Origin: Deltaproteobacteria bacterium
GTDB taxonomy: Bacteria > Myxococcota_A > Polyangia > Polyangiales > Ga0077539
DNA length: 64,000 bases
Assembly: GCA_016218725.1 (NCBI GenBank)
Contig: JACRDB010000149.1
Location: 62,001 to 126,000 of the forward strand
Direction of reading: 5' to 3'
Of this stretch, positions 23,585-31,605 are shown one piece after another (the first letter of the stretch is position 1; each line of letters starts with the position of its first letter). The notes under the pieces are model-generated. The model saw nothing but the letters and a program-made list of their open reading frames with translations. It had not been told where the DNA came from and ran no database searches. The translations under genes and the position numbers were made by a program.

Positions 23585-24810
23585 CGGACACGGAGCTGCG
23601 GGACGTCCTGGGCCTGGCCCGGGGCTTCGCCCAGGAGGTGCTGCTCGCCCGGAGCATGGACACCTGGCGGAGGGACCCCGCGGTGGCGCGGTTGCCCCTG
23701 GCCCCGTGGCTGGACGCGCCGGAGTTCCAGCTCGGGCCCCGGGGGCTCAGCCTCTCGCTCCCGGGGGCCGAGGCCATGGAGGTGTCCTGGGTGACGCTCT
23801 GGCGGGCCTGGACGGACCTGCGCAGCGCGCGCGAGGGCCCGGCGCTGGACCTCTCGCTCCGGGAGGAGCGCCTGGCGGTGGAGCTCACCGGCGCGCTGGC
23901 GCACCTCACGCTGCGGCTCGCGCCCGCGGTGACGCGCTACGCCCGAGGCCGCGCGGAGCTCGTGCAGGAGCCCCTCCAGGGCCCGGAGGCGCGCGCGCTG
24001 GAGCGCTCCGCGGCGTCGATGGCGGTGCAGTCCTGGGAGGTGCTCGCCCCGCGAGGGCCCGAGGCCTTCCGGTCGCTCCTCGGGGACCCTCCCCGGGAGG
24101 TGCTGGCCCTCGGGGGCTTGAAGGGCACGGCCCTGGCGGTGCAGCCCTCGCCGGGCGGTGGGGCCGTGGTGCTGTCCGTGGAGGCCCTGGGGTTCTGGTT
24201 CCGGTGTCTGGTGGCGGCGCTGACGCGGGTGCCGGACCTCGCTTCCAGGCTCGCGGGCGCCCGGGCGCTGCGCCTGCGCCTCGCGGCCCGCCACGGGCAC
24301 CCGGTGGACGACGACGGCTGGCCCACGCCCGGCGCGGTGTTCGCGACGGCGGGGCGCATGAAGGCGCTCTGGCTTGGGCGCTCGCAGGGCGCGGGGCTCG
24401 TGCTCCAGGTGCCGCGGTACACGGTGAGGGAGTACCACTCGGGGCGGGACGTGAGCTTCCCCCCCTCCAAGCTCCTCCTGGCGATGACCCGCTGGCCGTC
24501 GCAGAACCTGGCCGACGCGGTGGTCACGGCGACCACGGGGCACGACCACTTCTTCGTTTCGGACGACCGGGTCGGGGCGCTGGAGGGCGAGGAGGTCGCG
24601 GGGGTGTGTCTGGGCTCCTCCGGGAGCCTCCTGGCGTCGCTCCTGACCCAGGGCCTCGGCGACGCCAGCGCCGAGGTGCGCCAGGTGGCGCTCCTGGCCC
24701 ACGCCGAGCGCACGCTCCGCCGGGGATACTTCAAGGAGAACACCTCGGCCATCTACGCGGGCGGGCGGCGCATCGTGGCGCGGAGCAAGCTCGGGGTGAG
24801 GGCGCCGTGA
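23575..24810 (+). CDS. Unknown protein of the ubiquitin-like operon (411 aa)
   Basis: No family recognised. ATG 23575 overlaps the end of JAB2 and the stop overlaps the second E1 start (GTGA). The protein has a helical first part (residues 1-40, 105-140), a central region of strands (VLALGGLKGTALAVQPS, GAVVLSVEALGFWF) and a C-terminal part containing GHDHFFVSDDR, LASLLTQGLG and a basic end (RRGYFKENTSAIYAGGRR). No signal peptide or membrane helices are clear. It may be a substrate receptor or structural subunit; that is a guess from position only. Confidence 0.75.
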   Translation: MGLTDTELRDVLGLARGFAQEVLLARSMDTWRRDPAVARLPLAPWLDAPEFQLGPRGLSLSLPGAEAMEVSWVTLWRAWTDLRSAREGPALDLSLREERLAVELTGALAHLTLRLAPAVTRYARGRAELVQEPLQGPEARALERSAASMAVQSWEVLAPRGPEAFRSLLGDPPREVLALGGLKGTALAVQPSPGGGAVVLSVEALGFWFRCLVAALTRVPDLASRLAGARALRLRLAARHGHPVDDDGWPTPGAVFATAGRMKALWLGRSQGAGLVLQVPRYTVREYHSGRDVSFPPSKLLLAMTRWPSQNLADAVVTATTGHDHFFVSDDRVGALEGEEVAGVCLGSSGSLLASLLTQGLGDASAEVRQVALLAHAERTLRRGYFKENTSAIYAGGRRIVARSKLGVRAP

Positions 24811-25958
24811 ACCCCCCTACGGACCCCCGCTACGCGAGCCATGGACCGGTGACTGTCGACGGCGTAGCGCTCGACCAGGGCGCCGTTTGCAACGCGAGCG
24901 CCCTGGTGCCGCAGGCGGGCCTCGCGGGGCTCTTCGCGGCCCTCGGGCTCCAGCTCGCGGGCCTCCGGCGGGTGTACCTCCTGGGCCCCACGCTGGGCCC
25001 GGGGCCGCTGTGGATGCTGGGGCGCGCCGAGAGGCTCCGCCCTGGCGCGCTCTCGCACTACCCAGACCTGCGCACGGCGGCGCAGCTCGCGGCGGTGAGC
25101 GGCGTGGCGCCGGACCAGACCCTCGCGCCCGAGGCGCCCGGGCACGGCGCCGCCAGCGCCCTGGTGGCGGCGGGGATGGCCGTGGACCGCGCGCTCTTCC
25201 TCGCGGGGCTCCCGGGGGTGGCGCTGCCGACGACGCCGATGGAGGCGCCCTCGCGGGGCCTCGCGGGGCCCCTGCGGCTCTTCCTGGTGGGCGCGGGGAG
25301 CGCGGGGACGGCCTTCCTGGTGGGGCTCCTGGCGGCCCGGTGGCAGCTTGAAATCGGCGAGCTCACGGTGCACCTGGTGGACCACGACGCCGTGGAGCCC
25401 AGGAACCTGAACCGCTGCATGGTCTGGGACCAGGGGCACCTGGGGAGCCTCAAGGTGCATGCGGTGGCGAGCACGCTGGCGACCATCGCCGTCGGCAGCG
25501 GGCTGCGGCTGACCGTGGGGGCGGAGCGCTTCGACCCCGAGGCGGCCAGCGCCTTCGCGCCCGACGTGGTGGTGTCCGCGGTGGACAACTACCGAGCGAG
25601 GGCCGAGATCAACGCCTGGGCCACGCGCAACGGCAAGCCCCTGATCGAGTTCGGGTGCAGCCCCTTCACGGCGAGGGCCGAGGTGTGCGTGCCCTGGCGC
25701 TCGGCGTGTCTCCGGGAGCGCCTCCGGGTGGACGAGCTGGCGCAGGACGAGGCGAGGGAGGCGTCCGGGGGCTGCGGGCGCCGCGCCGACGGGGCCGTGG
25801 TCGGGTCGAACATGGTGGCCGCGGGCCTGGGGCTCTGGGGGCTCTTCGCGCTCCTCCGGGGGGACCCGCCCCGGGGGGCGCTGCTCTACGACCTCCTCCA
25901 GGGCACCCGCGGCGTGGCGAGGCCCAAGGCGGTCTGCCTGTGCTGGGAGAAGGGGTGA
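24807..25958 (+). CDS. E1/ThiF-family adenylating enzyme (canonical; second E1 of operon)
   Basis: A 383-aa protein starting GTG 24807. After an unrecognised 150-residue N-terminal domain comes a full E1 core: the nucleotide loop FLVGAGSAGTAFL (162-167), VDHDAVEPRNLNRCMVW with the acidic residue and the ATP-binding N200/N202/R203, GSLKVHAV lysine, and VVVSAVDNYRARAEINAWA with the Mg-coordinating Asp (D260), then KPLIEFGCSPFTARAEV. Cysteines C284, C294, C301 and C377/C379 offer a thioester and a zinc site. It should adenylate the C-terminus of a Ubl. It is the last operon gene; 103 bp separate it from an unrelated envelope gene. Confidence 0.88.
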   Translation: MNPPTDPRYASHGPVTVDGVALDQGAVCNASALVPQAGLAGLFAALGLQLAGLRRVYLLGPTLGPGPLWMLGRAERLRPGALSHYPDLRTAAQLAAVSGVAPDQTLAPEAPGHGAASALVAAGMAVDRALFLAGLPGVALPTTPMEAPSRGLAGPLRLFLVGAGSAGTAFLVGLLAARWQLEIGELTVHLVDHDAVEPRNLNRCMVWDQGHLGSLKVHAVASTLATIAVGSGLRLTVGAERFDPEAASAFAPDVVVSAVDNYRARAEINAWATRNGKPLIEFGCSPFTARAEVCVPWRSACLRERLRVDELAQDEAREASGGCGRRADGAVVGSNMVAAGLGLWGLFALLRGDPPRGALLYDLLQGTRGVARPKAVCLCWEKG

Positions 25959-26050
25959 GGGGGAGCGGCATTCCCTGTAGACAATCGTCCACAGCGCCGG
26001 GGACCGCACGCTTCACACTCACCGCGGCGGCCGCGGCGTTTACAGGGCCG

Positions 26051-26056
26051 TAGGCC
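26051..26056 (+). promoter_or_regulatory. -10-like hexamer TAGGCC before ATG 26062
   Basis: It ends 5 nt before the start codon and sits inside a GGGCC-GTA-GGCCC palindrome (26045-26057). No Shine-Dalgarno is visible. Confidence 0.3.
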
Positions 26057-26061
26057 CCGGC

Positions 26062-26583
26062 ATGGACGATGCTTCCTCCTCCGCCATGCACCACCGTCGC
26101 GCCTCCCCCTGGCTCCCCTCCGTGGCCTTCCTCGCGATCCTCGCGGCCCCGTCCCTCGCGCGGGCCGAGCTGCGCCTCGCGGGCTTCGGCGGCGTCGAGG
26201 CCGGGCGTAACCGCACCACCGCGTTCACCCTCCGGGCCGAGGGCACCTTCGGCCTCCTGCCGTGGCTGCGTGCGGGCGCCTACGCCGCCTCGCTCCACGG
26301 CAGCGGCGACCACGGAATGTCCCTGGGCGGGATGCTCGCCCTGCGCCCGAGGCTCCCCCTCACGCCCGTGGACCCCGTGGCCTGGGTGAGCGTGGGCTAC
26401 CAGCGCTCCCCCATCGGGAACGGCACGGACGCCGGTCTGGTGGTCCAGGCGGGCCTCGGGCTCGCCATCGCCCTCGGGCCCGTGGCCGACCTGGAGCTTC
26501 GCGCGGGTTACAGCCAACTCGCCGGCAGCCGCCACGATGGCCCTGGCTTCCTCGGGCTGCTTGGGGTGTCATTCCATACGTGA
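26062..26583 (+). CDS. Exported beta-rich outer-membrane-type protein
   Basis: A 173-aa protein with a signal peptide (SVAFLAILAAPSLARA). The mature part alternates polar and hydrophobic residues with paired strands (RLAGFGGVEAGRN, AFTLRAEGTFG, AWVSVGYQRSP, GLVVQAGLGLAIALG, LELRAGYSQLAG) and ends GLLGVSFHT, where an aromatic residue near the end suits a small beta-barrel. The ligand or role is unknown. The stop overlaps GTG of the following lipoprotein gene, so the two are coupled. Confidence 0.65.
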   Translation: MDDASSSAMHHRRASPWLPSVAFLAILAAPSLARAELRLAGFGGVEAGRNRTTAFTLRAEGTFGLLPWLRAGAYAASLHGSGDHGMSLGGMLALRPRLPLTPVDPVAWVSVGYQRSPIGNGTDAGLVVQAGLGLAIALGPVADLELRAGYSQLAGSRHDGPGFLGLLGVSFHT

Positions 26584-28922
26584 AGTGGCTCCCGGCGCTG
26601 GCGCTCCTCCTCGGGTGCTCGACCCCACCGGGGAAGAGCCCCCCTGCGCCGGACGCCGGGTGTGACCGAAACCTCGGCCCTGTCGCACATTTCACGCTCC
26701 CCCGCGGGGTCAACCCCGCACCCCTCCTTTCCGTCCCCTTCCCGAGTGACCTCTACCGCGACAGCGACGGCACCCTGGCCGACGACCTGTCGGCCTGGGA
26801 CGAGCTTGGCCTCCAGCGCAACACCCGCGCCCTCGCGACCGCGCTCCGGGACCTCGACGGCTTTGGACGCAACAGCGGCGCCCTCTTCCTCGTGGACGAC
26901 GCCCCCTGCGCGCGCAACGACGCCGCCGTGGACCCCCGGAGCCTCCCGTCCACGGCGACCCACCTGGCGGCGGAGGCCTCGGCCGTGTTCGTGGACCTGG
27001 ACGCCGAGCCCGCGAGGGCCCGGGTGCCCGCCGTGGCGGGCTGGAGCCCCGCGTACCGCACGGTGACCGTGCAGCCCGACGGCGTGGTCCTGCGCCCCGG
27101 GAGGCGCTACGCGGCCATCGTCACCGCTGGGGTCCGCACGCGCGACGGGGTCTCGCTCCGGGCCTCTCCGGACTTCATTGCAGTGAGGGACAACGCGCCC
27201 GGGGCGCGCTCCAGCCCCGCGGGACGCCTCCACGGCGAGGCCCTGGACGCCGCCCTGGAGCGCCTCGGGGGCGCGGTCTCTCGACAGCGTGTCGTCGCGC
27301 TCACGGTGTTCACCACCCACACCCGACACCGGCAGCTCCACGCCGCGGCCGAGGCCCTGAGGGCCGGGCGCTACGGGCCCGCGCCCGCGCTCTCGACGGA
27401 CCCGGAGCTGGCCAGGCCCCTCACCGTGGCGCGCTTCGGAGAGCACGCCCACGACGGCTGGACCGCGACCCTCGAGGCGTGGCTGGGCGCTCCCCGCAGG
27501 GTGGACGGCCGGGACCTCCCGGGCTGGTCTGACGACACGGCCGAGGGCCCTGGCCTCGGGGTCGCCCACGACGCCCTCGGGGCGGTGTTCACCGGGACCC
27601 TCCCCGCGCCGGATTTCCGGGACCGCGACGGGCGCTTCACCTTCGGCCCGGACGGAGCGCCCGTGGTCGCCCGCGAGGTGCGCATCCCGGTGACCGTGGC
27701 GCTCCCCCGCGGGCCGATGCCCCCCGAGGGCTTCCCGGTGGCCCTCTGGGGTCACGGGCTCTCGTCGCAGCGTCGGAGCATGCTGGCCATCGCCAACGGC
27801 CTGGCCCGCGAGGGCATCGCCACGGTTGCGCTGGACGTGGTCACCTTTGGCCAGCGCGCGGACCCCACGGACGTCCGGTCGCTCCAGGCCGGGAGCTACC
27901 AGGGCCCCGATGGCCTTGGCGACGCCAGGGATTACTCCCCCGCGGTTTTCTTCGGGAACCTCCAGAGCCTGACGGGCCTTCGGGACAACCTCCGTCAGGG
28001 CGCCCTGGACCTGGTGCAGCTCCGGCGCATGCTCCCTGCCTCGGGGCTCCCGCTCCCGGCCGTCCGAGACGAGTACGGCATGGTCCCGGCGCTCGATGGG
28101 ACCCGCGTGGCCTACGTGGCCGACTCCCTCGGGGGCATCCTCGGGACGCTCTTCGCGGCGGTGGAGCCCTCCGTGGACCCGGTGGTGCTCAACGTCCCGG
28201 GCGGCGCGCTCTTCACCGCCGTGGCCACGGACGCGCCGACCCTGGGCGTGCTGGTGGGGGCGCTCCCGTCGGGGCTCTTCGGCGCGCCGTCGGAGACCAT
28301 CGACCGCTTCCACCCGGTGCTTAACCTCCTCCAGGCGGGCATCGACCTGGCGGACCCGGCATGCTTCGCCGCGGAGGTCACCCACCGCGCCCCGCGCGGT
28401 CACGACGTGTGGCTGGTGGAGGCCCTCTGGGACGAGATCATCGCCAACCGCTCGACGGAGCTCCTCGCGCGGGAGATGGCGCTGCCGCAGCTCCTGCCTG
28501 CCACGGAGGTGCCCGGCCTCACGGCGGTCACGGGGGTCCTCCGAGGGAACCTCCCGGGGGGCGCCACCGGGGCCTTCTCGCAGTGCGTGCCCTGCACCCA
28601 CGGCGGCAACATCGCCGCGCGCTACGGCGCCCGCACCTACGAGGCCCCCTTTCCACGCGAGGCCCCGGAGCGCTACCCGAGGCTCCGGAGCCCGGTGCGG
28701 GTCCGGCAGCCTATCGTGGCGTACCAGCGCGCCATCGGGCGCTTCCTGGCCTCGCGCTTCGCGGGCGACACCCGCCTCGACGCCGAGGGCCTGGAGCCCG
28801 TCCTGGACCTCGACGACGACGGCTGGACCGACACCGAAGAGCGCGCCGCGGGCACCCACCCCCAGGACCCCGAGAGCCACCCTGCGGGGCCCGCGCCGCA
28901 CCCTCGGGACGTGGGTTTTTGA
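26580..28922 (+). CDS. Large alpha/beta-hydrolase-like lipoprotein
   Basis: A 780-aa protein. GTG 26580 gives VKWLPALALLLGC, a lipobox directly. Residues 20-350 are a beta-rich N-terminal domain (LYRDSDGTLADDL..., VTVQPDGVVLRPGRRYAAIVTAGVR), then a hydrolase-like region: VALWGHGLSSQRRSMLAIANGLA (an HG oxyanion motif), GIATVALDVVTFG, and a nucleophile elbow YVADSLGGILG, followed by VDPVVLNVPGG. The C-terminus has a calcium-type loop (LDLDDDGWTDTEE). Such proteins are common surface lipoproteins in myxobacteria, of unproven esterase activity. It is cotranscribed with the barrel-like gene. Confidence 0.72.
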   Translation: MKWLPALALLLGCSTPPGKSPPAPDAGCDRNLGPVAHFTLPRGVNPAPLLSVPFPSDLYRDSDGTLADDLSAWDELGLQRNTRALATALRDLDGFGRNSGALFLVDDAPCARNDAAVDPRSLPSTATHLAAEASAVFVDLDAEPARARVPAVAGWSPAYRTVTVQPDGVVLRPGRRYAAIVTAGVRTRDGVSLRASPDFIAVRDNAPGARSSPAGRLHGEALDAALERLGGAVSRQRVVALTVFTTHTRHRQLHAAAEALRAGRYGPAPALSTDPELARPLTVARFGEHAHDGWTATLEAWLGAPRRVDGRDLPGWSDDTAEGPGLGVAHDALGAVFTGTLPAPDFRDRDGRFTFGPDGAPVVAREVRIPVTVALPRGPMPPEGFPVALWGHGLSSQRRSMLAIANGLAREGIATVALDVVTFGQRADPTDVRSLQAGSYQGPDGLGDARDYSPAVFFGNLQSLTGLRDNLRQGALDLVQLRRMLPASGLPLPAVRDEYGMVPALDGTRVAYVADSLGGILGTLFAAVEPSVDPVVLNVPGGALFTAVATDAPTLGVLVGALPSGLFGAPSETIDRFHPVLNLLQAGIDLADPACFAAEVTHRAPRGHDVWLVEALWDEIIANRSTELLAREMALPQLLPATEVPGLTAVTGVLRGNLPGGATGAFSQCVPCTHGGNIAARYGARTYEAPFPREAPERYPRLRSPVRVRQPIVAYQRAIGRFLASRFAGDTRLDAEGLEPVLDLDDDGWTDTEERAAGTHPQDPESHPAGPAPHPRDVGF

Positions 28923-29030
28923 AAGAGCTGTAAGGCCCTCCAGGGGGCGGCGTTTCCCCCACCGAACGACGGACGACCCACCACGGGCGGGGGTGCCCCG
29001 GAGGGGCCGTCGTACGCAAAGGAGTCGTCC

Positions 29031-29939
29031 ATGCCACGTACCAGTCTCAGCCGCGCGAGCGTCGCGCTGATCGCCCTGTACGCGCTCCAGGGCTGCGCCT
29101 CGGCGGGGGGCTACGCCCGCCAGGCGATGAGTCCCGCCTCCGCCACCGCGGGCTACGGGGGCGAGCAGGGCCCCATGGCCGCGGGCGACGAGGCCCCGCC
29201 CGCGCCCCCGGCGCAGCCCTCGGCGCCCGGAGCGACCCCCGTGCAGACCGCCCAGACCGCCGTGGGGAGCGCCACCGGGAGCGCACCGACGGGCCCCGGG
29301 AGCCACGTCCCGGGCACCCCCCAGGGTCCCGATGGGGCCACCCCTCCGGCGGCCAACACCCCCGCGCCCATGCTCATCTACACCGCCGAGGTGGAGATGC
29401 AGGTCCCCGCCGCGGAGATGCCCGCCACGCTGGACCACGTCATCGAGACCGCCGTGGCCCTCGGCGGGTACCTCGCCCGGCGCACGGACACCAGCGTCCA
29501 GGTGCGCGTGCCCTCTGCGCGGTTCCGCGAGGGCCTCGGCCGCGTCGAGCGTTTGGGTGAGGTCCTCCACCGCAATGTCAGCGCCGACGACGTCTCCGAG
29601 GAGTACCGCGACCTGGAGGTGAGGCTCCAGAACCTCCGGGCGGTGCGTCGGCGCCTGGAGGAGTTCCTGACCCGCGCGGGCACCATGCAGGAGGCCCTCA
29701 CCGTGGAGCGCGAGCTTGAGCGCGTCACCCGCGAGATCGACCAGCTCGAAGGGCGGCTGCGCTTCCTGGGCGCGCGGGTGGCCTTCTCGCTGGTGACCGT
29801 GAACCTGCACCCGAGGCCCCTGGTGGCGCTCCCGCCGCCGCTGCCCCCGCCGCTGGTGCCCCCGCGGCGCCTCCCGTCGCTCCCCGTGGACTGGCTCCAA
29901 GAGCTCGGCCTGGACCGCCTGCTCAACATCCGTGGCTGA
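29031..29939 (+). CDS. DUF4349-type lipoprotein
   Basis: A 302-aa protein with lipobox ALQGC and a long low-complexity A/P/G/T linker to about residue 110. The core (LIYTAEVEMQV..., ALGGYLARRTD, VQVRVPSARFREGLGRVERLGEV) and the following coiled-coil (VSEEYRDLEVRLQNLRAVRRRL...VERELERVTREIDQLEGRL) match DUF4349 proteins. A hydrophobic Pro-rich tail replaces the C-terminal membrane helix of many relatives. AAAGGAG lies upstream of ATG 29031. DUF4349 proteins are envelope-anchored with unknown function. A second small lipoprotein gene follows 14 bp later. Confidence 0.78.
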   Translation: MPRTSLSRASVALIALYALQGCASAGGYARQAMSPASATAGYGGEQGPMAAGDEAPPAPPAQPSAPGATPVQTAQTAVGSATGSAPTGPGSHVPGTPQGPDGATPPAANTPAPMLIYTAEVEMQVPAAEMPATLDHVIETAVALGGYLARRTDTSVQVRVPSARFREGLGRVERLGEVLHRNVSADDVSEEYRDLEVRLQNLRAVRRRLEEFLTRAGTMQEALTVERELERVTREIDQLEGRLRFLGARVAFSLVTVNLHPRPLVALPPPLPPPLVPPRRLPSLPVDWLQELGLDRLLNIRG

Positions 29940-29953
29940 GAGGAATACATACC

Positions 29954-30430
29954 ATGAAGACACTCCTCCGCACCCTCCCGCTCCTCCTGGCCCTGGGCGG
30001 CGCCCCCGCGTGCGCCAGCTTCCACGCCCGCACCCCCGACGGCTTCGCGGCCCTCGAGGACGACGAGCGCTACGACTGGCGCGCCACCAACGCCGACGGC
30101 GTGGTGGTCAGCGTCCGCGCGCTCAGGAATCGCCCCTACGCCTCGCTGGACTTCTGGGCCCGCGCCGTGGACGACCGCATCCAGAACGGCGGCTACCGCC
30201 GCACCGACGCCCACCCCGTGGAGACCGAGAGCGGCCTCCGGGGCCAGCAGTTCCGCTACGAGGCCAGCGCCAACGGCCGCACCCACCACTACTGGGTCAC
30301 CCTCTTCGTGGTGGACCGAGGCCCCCTGCGGCGAAACCGCGTGTTCCTCCTGGAGGCCGGCGGCGACCACGAGGTCTTCGAACAGGCCACCCCCGCCGTC
30401 GAGCGCACCATCCACGCGTTCCGTCTGTAG
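29954..30430 (+). CDS. Small lipoprotein, function unknown
   Basis: A 158-aa protein with lipobox LGGAPAC. The mature domain (FAALEDDERYDWRATNADGV..., LDFWARAVDDRIQNGGYR..., FRYEASANGRTHHYWVTLFV, IHAFRL) has an alpha/beta pattern like a single compact domain I cannot name. It lies 14 bp after the DUF4349 gene and is probably cotranscribed. No catalytic motif is seen. Confidence 0.7.
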   Translation: MKTLLRTLPLLLALGGAPACASFHARTPDGFAALEDDERYDWRATNADGVVVSVRALRNRPYASLDFWARAVDDRIQNGGYRRTDAHPVETESGLRGQQFRYEASANGRTHHYWVTLFVVDRGPLRRNRVFLLEAGGDHEVFEQATPAVERTIHAFRL

Positions 30431-30521
30431 CCCCCCTGGCACGGGCCTCGCTTGTTGCGAAGATGTTGCGACGGCGATCGCCGTGCGCGCGGCCCCGGCG
30501 CTGTCGCGCGTTGTCTACACC

Positions 30522-30540
30522 GTGGTGGACTGTCCACCAC
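30522..30540. promoter_or_regulatory. 9-bp-arm palindrome upstream of lipoprotein gene
   Basis: GTGGTGGAC-T-GTCCACCAC: perfect arms with a single central base, in the 224-bp gap before the gene at 30655. It looks like an operator for a dimeric repressor. A TAGAGT hexamer follows at 30598. Confidence 0.45.
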
Positions 30541-30654
30541 AGAGACCCCTCACGGACCCATGCTCTTCCGTGCGTTCTCCGCTGGCATGAAGCGCGCTAG
30601 AGTGCCGTCCGCGCACCGGCGGGCAGCCGGCGCGGAAAGGCAACGGAGACACCC

Positions 30655-31431
30655 ATGAGAAGCTCGCAGTACACCCGGTTGGCATCCTCCCTGGCGCTCG
30701 CGCTCGGCCTCGCAGGCTGCGGCGGAGCCGACGACGACGAAGCCTCGGCCAGCGCCGATAGCGTGGACACCGCCAGCAGCACGGCCTCGCTGCTCACCGT
30801 CAGCGCCGACCCGGCCATGACCAGCGTGGTGCCCTCGGCCGCGGCCACCATGGCCGCTGCCCGCGCGGGCACCTACCTCCAGCCCCCGAGCTGCGTGCAG
30901 GCCACGGCCACCGGCGCCACGGTGAACTACACCCTCACCAACTGCTCCGGGCCCTACGGGCTCGCCCAGGCCTCGGGCACCGTCACCGCCGTGTTCTCCA
31001 TGCAGGGCGCCGCCGTGGGCGTGGCCCTCACCGGCAACCTCACCTTCGCCCGCGGGGCGCGGCTCAACGTCAACGCCAGCGCCGTGGTCACCGCCTCGGG
31101 CACGGGCCGCACCGCCACGGTCACCACCATGAGCTCCGGCACCGGCGCCCGCGGGCAGTCCGTCACCCACAACGGGAGCTACACCGCCGCCTGGGACACC
31201 GCCGCCATGTGCCTGTCCCTCTCCGGCAGCTTCATGACCACCTCCCTCGGCCGGAGCTTCTCCACCACCGTGGCCAACTTCAGGAAGTGCGCCGGGGCCT
31301 GCCCCCAGAGCGGCACCGTGGCCGTCTCCGCCGCCGGGCGCACCGTCACCCTCACCTACTCCGGCGCCAACACCGCGAGCTGGTCCTCCGGCAGCCGCTC
31401 CGGCACCGTCGCCCTCTTCTGCGGCAGCTGA
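30655..31431 (+). CDS. Secreted lipoprotein, beta-rich
   Basis: A 258-aa protein with lipobox LGLAGC and a D/E/S/A-rich linker. From residue 80 on it is Ala/Thr/Ser-rich with repeated beta strands (GATVNYTLTNCSGPYG, GTVTAVFSMQGA, VGVALTGNLTF, RTATVTTMSSG, SYTAAWDTAAMCLSLSGSF, GTVALFCGS) and cysteine pairs that could be disulphides. No enzyme motif. A Shine-Dalgarno-like AACGGAGAC precedes ATG 30655. Probably a surface structural or binding protein. Confidence 0.68.
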   Translation: MRSSQYTRLASSLALALGLAGCGGADDDEASASADSVDTASSTASLLTVSADPAMTSVVPSAAATMAAARAGTYLQPPSCVQATATGATVNYTLTNCSGPYGLAQASGTVTAVFSMQGAAVGVALTGNLTFARGARLNVNASAVVTASGTGRTATVTTMSSGTGARGQSVTHNGSYTAAWDTAAMCLSLSGSFMTTSLGRSFSTTVANFRKCAGACPQSGTVAVSAAGRTVTLTYSGANTASWSSGSRSGTVALFCGS

Positions 31432-31462
31432 ACCACCGACCGGGAATTTCCGCCAGCGCTCG

Positions 31463-31483
31463 GCCATAGGCGTTTCCTATGGC
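31463..31483. other. Hairpin downstream of lipoprotein gene
   Basis: GCCATAGG, loop CGTTT, CCTATGGC: a perfect 8-bp stem 32 bp after the stop at 31431. It may be a terminator, although no T-run follows, or an operator of the next gene. Confidence 0.4.
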
Positions 31484-31605
31484 AGCCTGTGTTGGTCTGG
31501 CCTCGCAAGCGTTGTCATGCTCTCCCCGGCAGAGGTCTCGGGGCGCGCCTGTCAAGGGCGCACTTGACCGTTGACAACAATCCTTGAAAGGCATGGCATC
31601 CCGGC

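Noticed and set aside
16480..25958. PRTRC plasmid cassette, Bil operon or type II CBASS
   Set aside because: PRTRC cassettes include ParB-related and small PRTRC-C proteins, which are absent; Bil and CBASS lack an ARC-like AAA+ ATPase, and no cyclase or effector is present. The E1, E2 and JAB parts are shared themes only.
25959..26061. Rho-independent terminator after the ubiquitin-like operon
   Set aside because: GC-rich inverted stretches exist but none with a clear stem followed by a T-run.
26508..29963. Very long antisense frame (1151 codons, minus strand)
   Set aside because: It is a shadow of the hydrolase and DUF4349 genes; extreme GC removes stop codons, and the translation is low-complexity Arg/Gly/Ala/His with no motifs.
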